Assembly (NCBI GenBank): GCA_947447845.1
Contig: CANFNO010000200.1
Span: 1-5,952 of the forward strand
Direction of reading: 5' to 3'
DNA: 5,952 nt
Origin: Burkholderiales bacterium
GTDB lineage: Bacteria > Pseudomonadota > Gammaproteobacteria > Burkholderiales > Burkholderiaceae
Positions within the stretch are counted from its first letter, which is position 1; every line of letters begins with the position of its first letter. Positions 1 to 5,917 of this stretch are shown here, piece by piece. A model generated the notes under the pieces. That model was not told the DNA's origin. It did no database searches and worked only from the letters and a program-made list of their open reading frames with translations. The translations under genes and the position numbers were made by a program.

Positions 1-43
1 ACCCTAGCGCCGCAAGAAGCATCAACCGCAATATTTTTTTCAT
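1..43 (-). CDS. 5' end of an exported protein or lipoprotein (partial, runs off the window)
   Basis: Reading leftward from the ATG at 43-41, the 14 visible codons give MKKILRLMLLAALG, a textbook start of a Sec signal peptide: two lysines, then a leucine/alanine-rich hydrophobic core. The product is therefore probably exported, but its function cannot be told because the rest lies outside the window. An in-frame ATG at 73-71 would add ten residues including charged and polar ones (MKINIRWGDG) ahead of the signal core. I prefer 43 because it gives the normal signal-peptide layout. Neither start has a strong Shine-Dalgarno; a G-rich stretch at about 50-54 is the best for the inner start. The gene is divergent from the epimerase at 124. 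Confidence 0.55.
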   Translation of the reverse strand, partial: MKKILRLMLLAALG

Positions 44-80
44 GCCGTCGCCCCAGCGTATATTGATTTTCATTTTCTCG

Positions 81-86
81 ATTATC
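81..86 (-). promoter_or_regulatory. possible -10 element for the leftward exported-protein gene
   Basis: On the minus strand this reads GATAAT, one base from the sigma-70 -10 consensus, preceded by TG at nearly the extended -10 position. No convincing -35 hexamer sits 16-18 bases upstream. A transcript from here would begin near 74, which would favour translation from the ATG at 43 over the one at 73. This is a weak, pattern-only call. Confidence 0.25.
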
Positions 87-123
87 ACCCTTACCCCAAT
101 GACCATGCGCTAAGCTTTCGTCT

Positions 124-1329
124 ATGTTGATACCACCCACCCCCAACTTTCGCTCCGCCCCATTTCTCAAGCAACACGCGCTGTGGGCTATGTCCTTTTA
201 CGAGGCACAGTCCGTCGACCCCAGTGGTGGCATGTACCACTTTTATCTGGATGACGGCCGCGTTTACAACGCCACCACGCGGCATCTGGTCAGCGCCACG
301 CGCTTTGTCATCACCAACGCCATTGCCTTTGAGCTGAGTGGCGAGGCAAAGTTCAAAGAGCGCGCCGCGCACGCGCTGCATTTTGTCGAGACCGCGTTTT
401 ATGACGCCACGCACGAGGGCTACCACTGGAGCATCTCCTGGCAGGACGGCAAAGCCACCCCGATCGACCAGACGCGCCACATGTATGGGCTGGCCTTCGT
501 GATGCTGGCCGCCGCCAAGGCGCTGCAGATTGGCGTCCCCGGCGCGCAAGGCCTGCTGGAACGCACGTTTGCGTTGGCAGAGCGCCGCTTTTATGACGCA
601 GCTGCCGGCCTGTATGCGGACGATGCCAGCGCCGACTGGACGGTGTCGGGCTACCGCGGCCAGAACGCCAATATGCATACCTGCGAGGCGCTGATCACCG
701 CCTTCGCCGCGACCAAAGATGCGCGCTACATCGCACGTGCTGAAGCAATCGCCCACAACATCACGGTGCGCCAAGCGGCATTGTGCGGTGGCGGCATTTG
801 GGAGCATTACAACGCCGACTGGACACCGGACCTGGAATACAACCTGCACGACAGCACCAACATCTTCCGGCCCTGGGGCTTTCAGCCCGGCCACTTCACC
901 GAGTGGGCCAAGCTGCTGTGCCTGCTGGACACGCACCGGCACGCGGACTGGCATCTGCCACGCGCCTGCGAACTCTTTGACCGTGCGCTGGCCGTGGCCT
1001 GGGATGAAAAAAATGGAGGCATCCACTACGGCTTCGGTCTGGATGACAGCATTTGCGACCCGGCCAAATACCACTGGGTGCAGGCTGAGTCGATGGCGGC
1101 GGCGGCCTTCCTGGCCCAGTGCACGGGCGAGGCGAAATACTGGGTCTGGTACGACCGGCTTTGGCAGTATTGCTGGCAGCACTTTGTCGATCACGAGCAG
1201 GGCGCCTGGTTTCGCATCCTCACCGCAGACAACTTCAACCTGACGCGCGAAAAGAGCCCGGCCGGCAAGACCGATTACCACAACATCGGCGCCTGTTACG
1301 ACGTCTATAACGCGCTGAACCCTGCGTGA
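124..1329 (+). CDS. AGE-family sugar epimerase/isomerase (D-mannose isomerase/YihS-like)
   Basis: A 401-residue cytoplasmic enzyme of the N-acylglucosamine 2-epimerase (AGE) superfamily, an (alpha/alpha)6 barrel, at the usual family length of about 400. Visible family motifs in order are DPSGGMYHFYLDDG (32-45), TTRHLVSATRFV (51-62), RHMYGLAF (118-125), QNANMHTCEAL (180-190), GFQPGHFTEWAKLL (252-265), KYHWVQAES (315-323) and KTDYHNIGACYDVY (382-395). His185, His257 and His386, with Arg53, Glu260 and Glu322, fall where the family keeps its active-site residues, so it looks intact. The KTDYHNIGACY ending and the short N terminus resemble aldose-ketose isomerases acting on mannose/fructose more than renin-binding-protein epimerases. 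Cellobiose 2-epimerase or a sulfoquinovose-type isomerase remain possible. The ATG at 124 fits homologous N termini (an FRSAPFLKQH-like start) but has no clear Shine-Dalgarno. Family confidence is high; substrate confidence is low. Confidence 0.9.
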   Translation: MLIPPTPNFRSAPFLKQHALWAMSFYEAQSVDPSGGMYHFYLDDGRVYNATTRHLVSATRFVITNAIAFELSGEAKFKERAAHALHFVETAFYDATHEGYHWSISWQDGKATPIDQTRHMYGLAFVMLAAAKALQIGVPGAQGLLERTFALAERRFYDAAAGLYADDASADWTVSGYRGQNANMHTCEALITAFAATKDARYIARAEAIAHNITVRQAALCGGGIWEHYNADWTPDLEYNLHDSTNIFRPWGFQPGHFTEWAKLLCLLDTHRHADWHLPRACELFDRALAVAWDEKNGGIHYGFGLDDSICDPAKYHWVQAESMAAAAFLAQCTGEAKYWVWYDRLWQYCWQHFVDHEQGAWFRILTADNFNLTREKSPAGKTDYHNIGACYDVYNALNPA

Positions 1330-1399
1330 CAGGTGTCGCGCTTTCGGGTGTTACAGCTGTAACGCTGTGACATCTGTGGCGCAGTGCCCGGCTGTTACA
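1326..1399 (+). promoter_or_regulatory. cluster of three dyads and a half-site (likely activator binding sites)
   Basis: Three inverted repeats share the core ACA-NN-TGT flanked by GTG and GC. They are GTGACAGGTGTCGC (1326-1339), GTGTTACAGCTGTAACGC (1348-1365, containing the perfect 14-base palindrome GTTACAGCTGTAAC at 1350-1363) and GTGACATCTGTGGC (1367-1380). A half-site TGTTACA follows at 1393-1399. The first dyad overlaps the epimerase stop codon. Dyad centres lie about 56 to 97 bases upstream of the -24 GG of the sigma-54-like element at 1428-1442. That position suits upstream activating sites of a Fis-type enhancer-binding protein. The regulator's identity is not visible here. A repressor operator for another regulator is the main alternative. 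Confidence 0.6.
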
Positions 1400-1427
1400 A
1401 ATCAAGCACTTACGTGGACCTGGGGCT

Positions 1428-1442
1428 TGGCACGGATATTGA
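1428..1442 (+). promoter_or_regulatory. sigma-54 (RpoN) -24/-12 promoter for the monooxygenase gene
   Basis: TGGCACGGATATTGA matches the RpoN consensus TGGCACG-N4-TTGC at every defined base except the last, where A replaces C. The -24 GG is at 1429-1430 and the -12 G is at 1441, with exactly ten bases between the two dinucleotides. Transcription would start near 1454, leaving a leader of about 43 bases before the ATG at 1497. The dyad cluster just upstream supports an enhancer-dependent promoter. The A at the -12 C position is unfavourable and is the main reason for caution. Confidence 0.6.
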
Positions 1443-1482
1443 CTCTCTAGGTGCAGCAGGCCCGCATTGAGGCCTGCATCAC

Positions 1483-1487
1483 AGGAG
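1483..1487 (+). promoter_or_regulatory. Shine-Dalgarno that fixes the monooxygenase start
   Basis: AGGAG lies nine bases before the ATG at 1497. An in-frame TTG at 1467 would add ten residues, but the Shine-Dalgarno would then sit inside the coding region. The ATG at 1497 is therefore the better start. Confidence 0.8.
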
Positions 1488-1496
1488 ACACGAGCA

Positions 1497-3305
1497 ATGA
1501 CACAACCCACCCCGTCACAGCGGGCCAGTGCCTGGCTGGACGCATTTGGCGCTGCGCTGGCCAAGCGCGATCTGGAGGCCACAGCAGCCCTGTTTGAAGA
1601 CGATTGCTACTGGCGCGACCTGGTCAGCTTTACCTGGAACATCTGCACGCAAGAAGGCAAGGACGCCATGCGCGCCATGCTGGCAAGCCGCCTGGCCGAC
1701 GTGGCACCGAGCGACTTCGCACTTGAAGGCGAGGCCAGCGAGGCCGGTGGTGTGATCGACGCCTGGTTTACCTTTGCCACCCGACTCTCGCGTGGGCGTG
1801 GTCACTTGCGTCTGAAGACTTCGGAGGCGGGTGACAAAGGTTGGACGCTCTTGACCAGCATGGTCGAACTCAAGGGCTTTGAAGAGAAGACCGGCACCCA
1901 CCGCGTGATGGGTGCCGAGCATGGGGTGCACCCCGGGCGCAAGACCTGGCAAGAGCGGCGCCAGGACGAACTGGCCAACCTCGGCTACAGCGAGCAGCCC
2001 TATGTGGTGATCGTCGGCGGCGGCCAGGGCGGCATTATTCTGGCGGCGCGACTGCGGCGTCTGGGTGTCCCCACCCTCATCATCGAGCGCAACGAGAAGC
2101 CCGGCGACAGCTGGCGCAAGCGCTACAAGAGCCTGTGCCTGCACGACCCGGTGTGGTACGACCACCTGCCCTACATTCCCTTCCCGGATGACTGGCCGGT
2201 GTTCGCCCCCAAGGACAAGATTGGCGACTGGCTGGAGATGTATGCCAAGGTGATGGAGTTGAACTACTGGGGCTCCACCACTGCCACCAAGGCGCACTTT
2301 GACGAGGCCAAAGGCGAGTGGATCGTCGAAGTAAACCGCGCTGGCGAAAAGGTCACGTTGCGGCCCAAGCAACTGGTGTTTGCGCTGGGCGTGTCGGGCT
2401 ACGCCAATGTGCCCAAGATCGAGGGTGCCGAATCGTTTGAAGGCGAACAGCACCACAGCAGCAAGCACCCCGGCCCGGAACAATACAAGGGCAAAAAAGT
2501 GGTGGTGCTGGGCTCCAACAATTCGTCGCACGACATCTGCGCCGCGCTGTGGGAAAACGGCGTGGACGTGACCATGATCCAGCGCAGCAGCACGCACATC
2601 GCGCCGTCCCAATCGCTGATGGAGTTGGCGCTGGGCGGGCTCTACAGCGAGCAAGCCGTGAAGAATGGCATCGACCACCACAAGGCCGATCTGATCTTTG
2701 CCAGCGTGCCCTACAAGATCATGCACACCTTCCACATCCCGGTGTACGACGAGATGAAGAAGCGCGATGCCGACCTGTATGCCCGCCTGGAGAAAGCCGG
2801 TTTCATGCTGGACTTTGGCGATGACGGCTCGGGCCTCTTCATGAAGTACCTGCGCCGTGGCTCCGGCTATTACATCGACGTGGGCGCGTCCGAGTTGGTG
2901 GCCAATGGCAGCATCAAACTCAAAAGCCATGTGGACATCAAAAAGGTGAATCCCAAATCCGTCACGCTCACCGACGGCACCGATTTGCCAGCCGATGTGA
3001 TCGTTTACGCCACGGGCTATGGCTCGATGAACCAGTTCCTGTCGGACATCGTGTCGCCCGAGGTGGCCAACCGCGTTGGCAAGGTTTGGGGCCTGGGCTC
3101 CAACACCACCAAAGACCCCGGCCCCTGGGAGGGCGAGTTGCGCAATATGTGGAAGCCCACCAACCAGCCGCAACTATGGATTCACGGTGGCAACCTGCAC
3201 CAGAGCCGCCACTACTCGCAGTTCTTGTCGCTGCAACTGAAGGCGCGCTTCGAGGGGCTGGATACGCCGGTGTACGCGCAGGCGGGGGTGCATCACTTGC
3301 GTTGA
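1497..3305 (+). CDS. NTF2/SnoaL-like domain fused to a flavin-containing monooxygenase
   Basis: A 602-residue soluble flavoprotein of the class B/FMO type, which would use FAD, NADPH and O2 to oxygenate a small organic substrate. Residues 1 to about 135 look like an NTF2/SnoaL-like alpha+beta domain: a helical DAFGAALAKRDLEATAALF region, then Trp- and Phe-rich strands. The FAD Rossmann motif is VVIVGGGQGG (170-179). The FMO fingerprint is FEGEQHHSSKHP (314-325), fitting FxGxxxHS. The NADPH Rossmann segment is VVVLGSNNSSHDI (335-347), with Asn in place of the second Gly of the usual GxGxSG. The distal flavoprotein motif is VIVYATGY (501-508). Length suits this fused subfamily, which annotation pipelines often call 'NAD(P)/FAD-dependent oxidoreductase' or, misleadingly, 'K+ transport flavoprotein'. 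YUCCA-like or Baeyer-Villiger-type activity is possible; the substrate cannot be told. The gene has its own predicted sigma-54 promoter and a strong terminator. Its last 12 codons recur at 5878-5914. Confidence 0.9.
   Translation: MTQPTPSQRASAWLDAFGAALAKRDLEATAALFEDDCYWRDLVSFTWNICTQEGKDAMRAMLASRLADVAPSDFALEGEASEAGGVIDAWFTFATRLSRGRGHLRLKTSEAGDKGWTLLTSMVELKGFEEKTGTHRVMGAEHGVHPGRKTWQERRQDELANLGYSEQPYVVIVGGGQGGIILAARLRRLGVPTLIIERNEKPGDSWRKRYKSLCLHDPVWYDHLPYIPFPDDWPVFAPKDKIGDWLEMYAKVMELNYWGSTTATKAHFDEAKGEWIVEVNRAGEKVTLRPKQLVFALGVSGYANVPKIEGAESFEGEQHHSSKHPGPEQYKGKKVVVLGSNNSSHDICAALWENGVDVTMIQRSSTHIAPSQSLMELALGGLYSEQAVKNGIDHHKADLIFASVPYKIMHTFHIPVYDEMKKRDADLYARLEKAGFMLDFGDDGSGLFMKYLRRGSGYYIDVGASELVANGSIKLKSHVDIKKVNPKSVTLTDGTDLPADVIVYATGYGSMNQFLSDIVSPEVANRVGKVWGLGSNTTKDPGPWEGELRNMWKPTNQPQLWIHGGNLHQSRHYSQFLSLQLKARFEGLDTPVYAQAGVHHLR
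3266..3305 (+). repeat. direct repeat, copy 1 (3' end of the monooxygenase gene)
   Basis: The last 12 sense codons of the monooxygenase gene (PVYAQAGVHHLR) and its TGA. The copy at 5878-5917 is in the same orientation about 2.6 kb away. Over the 37 bases before the stop codons there are four differences (3272, 3275, 3284, 3302), all at third codon positions and silent. The longest identical block is 17 bases, GGGGTGCATCACTTGCG, at 3285-3301. Confidence 0.85.
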
Positions 3306-3328
3306 TTAGTTAGGGCTTTGAAGGCACC

Positions 3329-3364
3329 AAGCGGGGCTCTGGCAACAGAGTTCCGCTTTCTTTT
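3329..3364 (+). terminator. intrinsic terminator of the monooxygenase gene
   Basis: A 13-base-pair stem is formed by 3329-3341 and 3346-3358. AGCGGGGCTCTG pairs with CAGAGTTCCGCT through two G-U wobbles, closed by a GCAA loop of the stable GNRA type. A T-rich tail, TTCTTTT (3358-3364), follows. It starts 24 bases after the stop codon. On the minus strand the wobbles become A-C mismatches and no T-run follows, so it should serve mainly the rightward gene although a leftward operon ends at 3382. Confidence 0.85.
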
Positions 3365-3381
3365 GCTTGCAGTGTCAATAA

Positions 3382-3699
3382 TCACTCGCCGTAAAGGGCA
3401 ATCCAAAAAATGGCGGAGGATAAAAGGGCAAACATTACAGCAGCGATCAAGAAAGCCAAACCTGCAATGCAACCGACTAGTTCAACAGTGCCTTGGGTAT
3501 TGCGATCGGCCGAATAGCGAAAGGCGACGAAGCATGCACTCGCAATCTGTGCGAGGGCAGCCGCCCCGACAAACCATCCCGGGACGAGTTGGCCCCACTT
3601 TGGAGCCTTGTCAACAAAGCCGAGGTATGTGCAAATCCAAACGACAAAGTAGAGAGCGGCAATACAAATGAATTTGAGGGCTGCACTTGGGGAGCTCAT
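3382..3699 (-). CDS. small three-helix membrane protein, candidate immunity protein 2
   Basis: I do not recognise this 105-residue protein. Hydrophobic segments lie at about residues 9-28, 39-61 and 73-102, separated by a short KAPKW-containing loop and a polar YSADRNTQG loop, so it should be an inner-membrane protein with little outside the bilayer. There is no cleavable signal peptide pattern. It starts 25 bases after the stop of the 93-residue gene on the same strand, with only a weak AGAG before the ATG. It probably depends on the shared transcript. Its place as the last gene behind a large toxin-like gene, and its all-membrane character, suggest an immunity or accessory role. That is inference from context. 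It ends facing the monooxygenase terminator. Confidence 0.65.
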   Translation of the reverse strand: MSSPSAALKFICIAALYFVVWICTYLGFVDKAPKWGQLVPGWFVGAAALAQIASACFVAFRYSADRNTQGTVELVGCIAGLAFLIAAVMFALLSSAIFWIALYGE

Positions 3700-3724
3700 T
3701 TACGCTCTATTGATACAGGAAGCA

Positions 3725-4006
3725 TCACAGGGTCTCGCCCGTGATTGCAAGAACGATGAGAAGCAGTGACGGGAGACTAATCCAAAGGAGCAACATCAAT
3801 AAGACAAACGTGGCTAGCTTTCCAATCCATCGGTTCAGAAAGTTGCCTTTTGTTGCCAATAAAATCGCCGCAGAAAACTCAACGAGGGCCAATGCCAAGA
3901 GCGGCCATTTCTCTGAATTGCCCATCAAACGTAGAGTGAAAAAGAGAGAGGCTACACAAGCAATGTGCCAGGCTATGAGGACAGAAGCGGCTTTTGCGTA
4001 TTTCAT
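3725..4006 (-). CDS. small three-helix membrane protein, candidate immunity protein 1
   Basis: I do not recognise this 93-residue protein. It has hydrophobic segments at about residues 7-27, 35-53 and 62-89 with short polar connections (GNSEKW, KGNFLNRW) and an acidic end (TGETL), predicting an inner-membrane protein with three helices. Its ATG (4006-4004) overlaps the TGA of the 563-residue gene by the bases ATGA, and a strong AAAGGAG lies ten bases upstream inside that gene. Both point to coupled translation and a fixed ratio with the large product. A tiny membrane protein directly after a DUF6402-like protein is the arrangement expected of immunity to an effector acting at the membrane or in the periplasm. 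No family evidence supports this, so the role is inference. Confidence 0.75.
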   Translation of the reverse strand: MKYAKAASVLIAWHIACVASLFFTLRLMGNSEKWPLLALALVEFSAAILLATKGNFLNRWIGKLATFVLLMLLLWISLPSLLLIVLAITGETL

Positions 4007-5694
4007 TGGATTGACTCTCCTTTAAAAGAGCTGTCTGGCAAAGGACTTTCCCACCCTGGGGCTTGATACTGTGTGCCATCTTTTGCGCTTAGCTGCAGAT
4101 CTGGGACTGAACCCATAACGCTATGCAGTAAGCCTGCCATGTACGAATTGCTGTTGTATCCCCCTTCATGCATTACTGGGCGAACGAAGAAATCTGGCGG
4201 TGAGTAGTATTCCGTGTAGCTTGAAAAGCTCTGTGCTTTTTGGTAGAGCCTTTTTGCAAACTCCTCTGGCTCCATTCCTGCTGGAGGCAAGAATTCTTGT
4301 TCTATCTCAATCTTTGTCGGCAAACTGTCGTAGTAAAAATTTGACCGAATAAGACGTGTATTCTTGATGCCAGCCTCCCACAAGGTAGGCTGGCCATCTA
4401 TGCAAACCGTCCCCCACTCGGTATCGAACATGGCTAGCGTGAAATGTAAGGCTGTGTATGGAATACCAGATCGACCAAGAAAATCAGCCGCCACTCGCCC
4501 AAGCAACGCAAATCTCGGCGCGATAGGTTGAAGTGGCACCACCACATCAATCGCATCGATGCGCGGCTCCATTCGTTCACTGAAAAGTAGCATGTCGCCG
4601 CCCTGTTTGTGCTTGTCGCGCCACTGGCGATGGTCCTGATTGAACACTGGCCACATCACTGCGTTTTTTGCGTGCATGTCCTTTCCGCTGTAGACGGTGT
4701 AATTGGCCCAGGTACCCGTTGTCACCAAGGCGATGTGCTTCTTACTAAAGTGGCCACGGTATTCAATAGTTTGTTCGAAGTCGTCAAAGCCGTAGGGTGC
4801 CATGACGTAGATGGCGACGGACTGCACTTGGATACGCCGAGTAGTTCTGCCGTTGTAGAAGACGTGGGCGCGGTCTATGGCTGCGTACCATCGGAATTCG
4901 CCCAACGCCAGTTCCAGGTCGTCACTGACTTGCTTTGATTTGTCCAGCGGCTCGATTCGGATGTCGTTGAAATTTTCAGGGAACTGTGCGCCAATTGTGA
5001 CGGAAGCAAAGGCGTATTTGCGGTGCATCTGCTGCAAGTTGCCACCGAACTCCTGCGTAGCGTCTATGTTCACCGTGCCCGCAGGCGTCTTGCGCAAGAT
5101 TTTGGTCAGAGCGTCGTGCGCCGCTTTGCTTTGCAGAAACTCCTGCGTTTTGATCCTTTCATATGCCAGCTTGACGCGCTCCACGCGGAGCAAGTCTTTG
5201 TGCTTGAGGAAACTGGCGTTCACCTGATCGGCAGGATAGTATGGCGCGCCGCTGATGCAATCCTTCTGTGCTTGCGATTGAACGGCATATGACTGGTTGC
5301 CAAACCATTGGCGCAGCAGCGCGGCAGCGAGCTTGAAGGCTTGGGCGTCCAAAGTGGCTGGCACGTCCTGCAAGTCAAACGGATCAATTGGCCGGTGTTG
5401 CTTGTCTTGACCGGCAACGGCTGAGCTTGCCACAGCTTCGGTTATGCGCTTTGTAGGCGGGGGGCTGACAGTTAGCCATTTATGAACCGCCGCCATCTGA
5501 TCCAGAAAGGCATGCGCCCTGGCGTTGGGGATGGAGACGGGTTTGGCCGCGACGGCGGCTGCAACTTTAGCAGTGGTCTTGAGCTTGGGTGCGTCTTTAC
5601 TGATGGACACTGCGGACAGCACCGGGAGCTTGGTGCAGTCTTGCTTTTGACGGAACCAGCGAGAAAACGGTTTCTCCGGAAAGTAATAACGCAT
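4003..5694 (-). CDS. DUF6402-like protein with an extra C-terminal domain, putative polymorphic toxin/T6SS effector
   Basis: A 563-residue protein with no signal peptide or membrane span. Residues 1-100 are basic and low in complexity (TTAKVAAAVAAKP at 40-52). From RPIDPFDLQDVP (101-112) to WPVFNQDHRQW..HKQGGDMLLFSERM (348-375) the pattern resembles what I remember of DUF6402, a Burkholderiales/Pseudomonas family found near type VI secretion and PAAR/VgrG genes; I could not test this. After about residue 385 a further 180 residues follow, with a conserved-looking ALHFTLAMFD around His417 and GGYNSNSYMAGLL (511-523), as expected for a variable toxic tip. The ATG at 5694 has AGGTG nine bases upstream. 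An in-frame GTG at 5757 would add 21 residues, but its AAGG lies only one base away. Base composition is lower in GC than the monooxygenase gene. The two downstream membrane proteins are candidate immunity partners. A non-toxic structural or adaptor role is the main alternative. Confidence 0.8.
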   Translation of the reverse strand: MRYYFPEKPFSRWFRQKQDCTKLPVLSAVSISKDAPKLKTTAKVAAAVAAKPVSIPNARAHAFLDQMAAVHKWLTVSPPPTKRITEAVASSAVAGQDKQHRPIDPFDLQDVPATLDAQAFKLAAALLRQWFGNQSYAVQSQAQKDCISGAPYYPADQVNASFLKHKDLLRVERVKLAYERIKTQEFLQSKAAHDALTKILRKTPAGTVNIDATQEFGGNLQQMHRKYAFASVTIGAQFPENFNDIRIEPLDKSKQVSDDLELALGEFRWYAAIDRAHVFYNGRTTRRIQVQSVAIYVMAPYGFDDFEQTIEYRGHFSKKHIALVTTGTWANYTVYSGKDMHAKNAVMWPVFNQDHRQWRDKHKQGGDMLLFSERMEPRIDAIDVVVPLQPIAPRFALLGRVAADFLGRSGIPYTALHFTLAMFDTEWGTVCIDGQPTLWEAGIKNTRLIRSNFYYDSLPTKIEIEQEFLPPAGMEPEEFAKRLYQKAQSFSSYTEYYSPPDFFVRPVMHEGGYNSNSYMAGLLHSVMGSVPDLQLSAKDGTQYQAPGWESPLPDSSFKGESIQ

Positions 5695-5877
5695 TTCTAA
5701 AAACACCTGCCTCTCATGGGCAATCTTTGGGCGGCAACTCCATGTGTGCGTGATCACACCTTGGGTGTTGGAAGATTTCTTATTGGTGTCTGAAGTTGCA
5801 GTCGAGGCAACTAGTCTGCCATGTTGGCACCTTCAGCGCGTGCGTGATTCTATGCGCGCACAGCTAAGGCGGTTTGC

Positions 5878-5917
5878 GCCGGTTTATGCGCAGGCCGGGG
5901 TGCATCACTTGCGCTAG
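5878..5917 (+). pseudogene. remnant of a monooxygenase 3' end (direct repeat, copy 2)
   Basis: Read on the plus strand these bases encode PVYAQAGVHHLR and a TAG stop, identical in protein to the end of the monooxygenase at 3266-3305. All four base differences before the stop are silent third-position changes. Upstream, similarity fades at once: the preceding residues here read about AQLRRFA where the monooxygenase has ARFEGLDT. The frame stays open leftward only to a TAA near 5687, overlapping the start of the oppositely oriented effector gene. There is no flavoprotein motif in it, so it is a fragment and not a gene. Either a second monooxygenase gene was cut down to this piece, or this is the displaced original 3' end left by an insertion. 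Confidence 0.65.

Noticed and set aside
91..1281. Long open frame on the minus strand opposite the epimerase gene (396 codons).
   Set aside because: It is antisense to a gene with clear AGE-family motifs, its product has no recognisable motifs, and such open antisense frames are common in GC-rich codon use.
1350..1363. GTTACAGCTGTAAC hairpin as a terminator for the epimerase gene.
   Set aside because: The stem would close without a loop, no T-run follows, and two neighbouring dyads with the same core suggest protein-binding sites.
1467..1496. TTG start adding ten residues to the monooxygenase.
   Set aside because: It would place the good AGGAG at 1483-1487 inside the coding region; the ATG at 1497 is correctly spaced from it.
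1515..3173. Very long open frame on the minus strand opposite the monooxygenase gene (552 codons).
   Set aside because: Same reason: the plus strand carries the full set of FMO motifs, and the antisense product is His/Val/Gly-rich without any family signature.
3318..3744. Plus-strand open frames of 83-117 codons in the 3.3-3.75 kb stretch.
   Set aside because: They are Arg/Ser/Gln-rich with no hydrophobic or family pattern, lie antisense to the membrane-protein gene and partly run through the terminator hairpin.
5749..5756. GTGATCAC palindrome upstream of the effector gene as an operator.
   Set aside because: Only eight bases are symmetric and the flanks do not extend it, so it is expected by chance; no clear -10/-35 pair was found beside it either.
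5695..5757. GTG start at 5757 adding 21 residues to the DUF6402-like protein.
   Set aside because: The nearest AAGG is only one base from that GTG, while AGGTG lies nine bases before the ATG at 5694.
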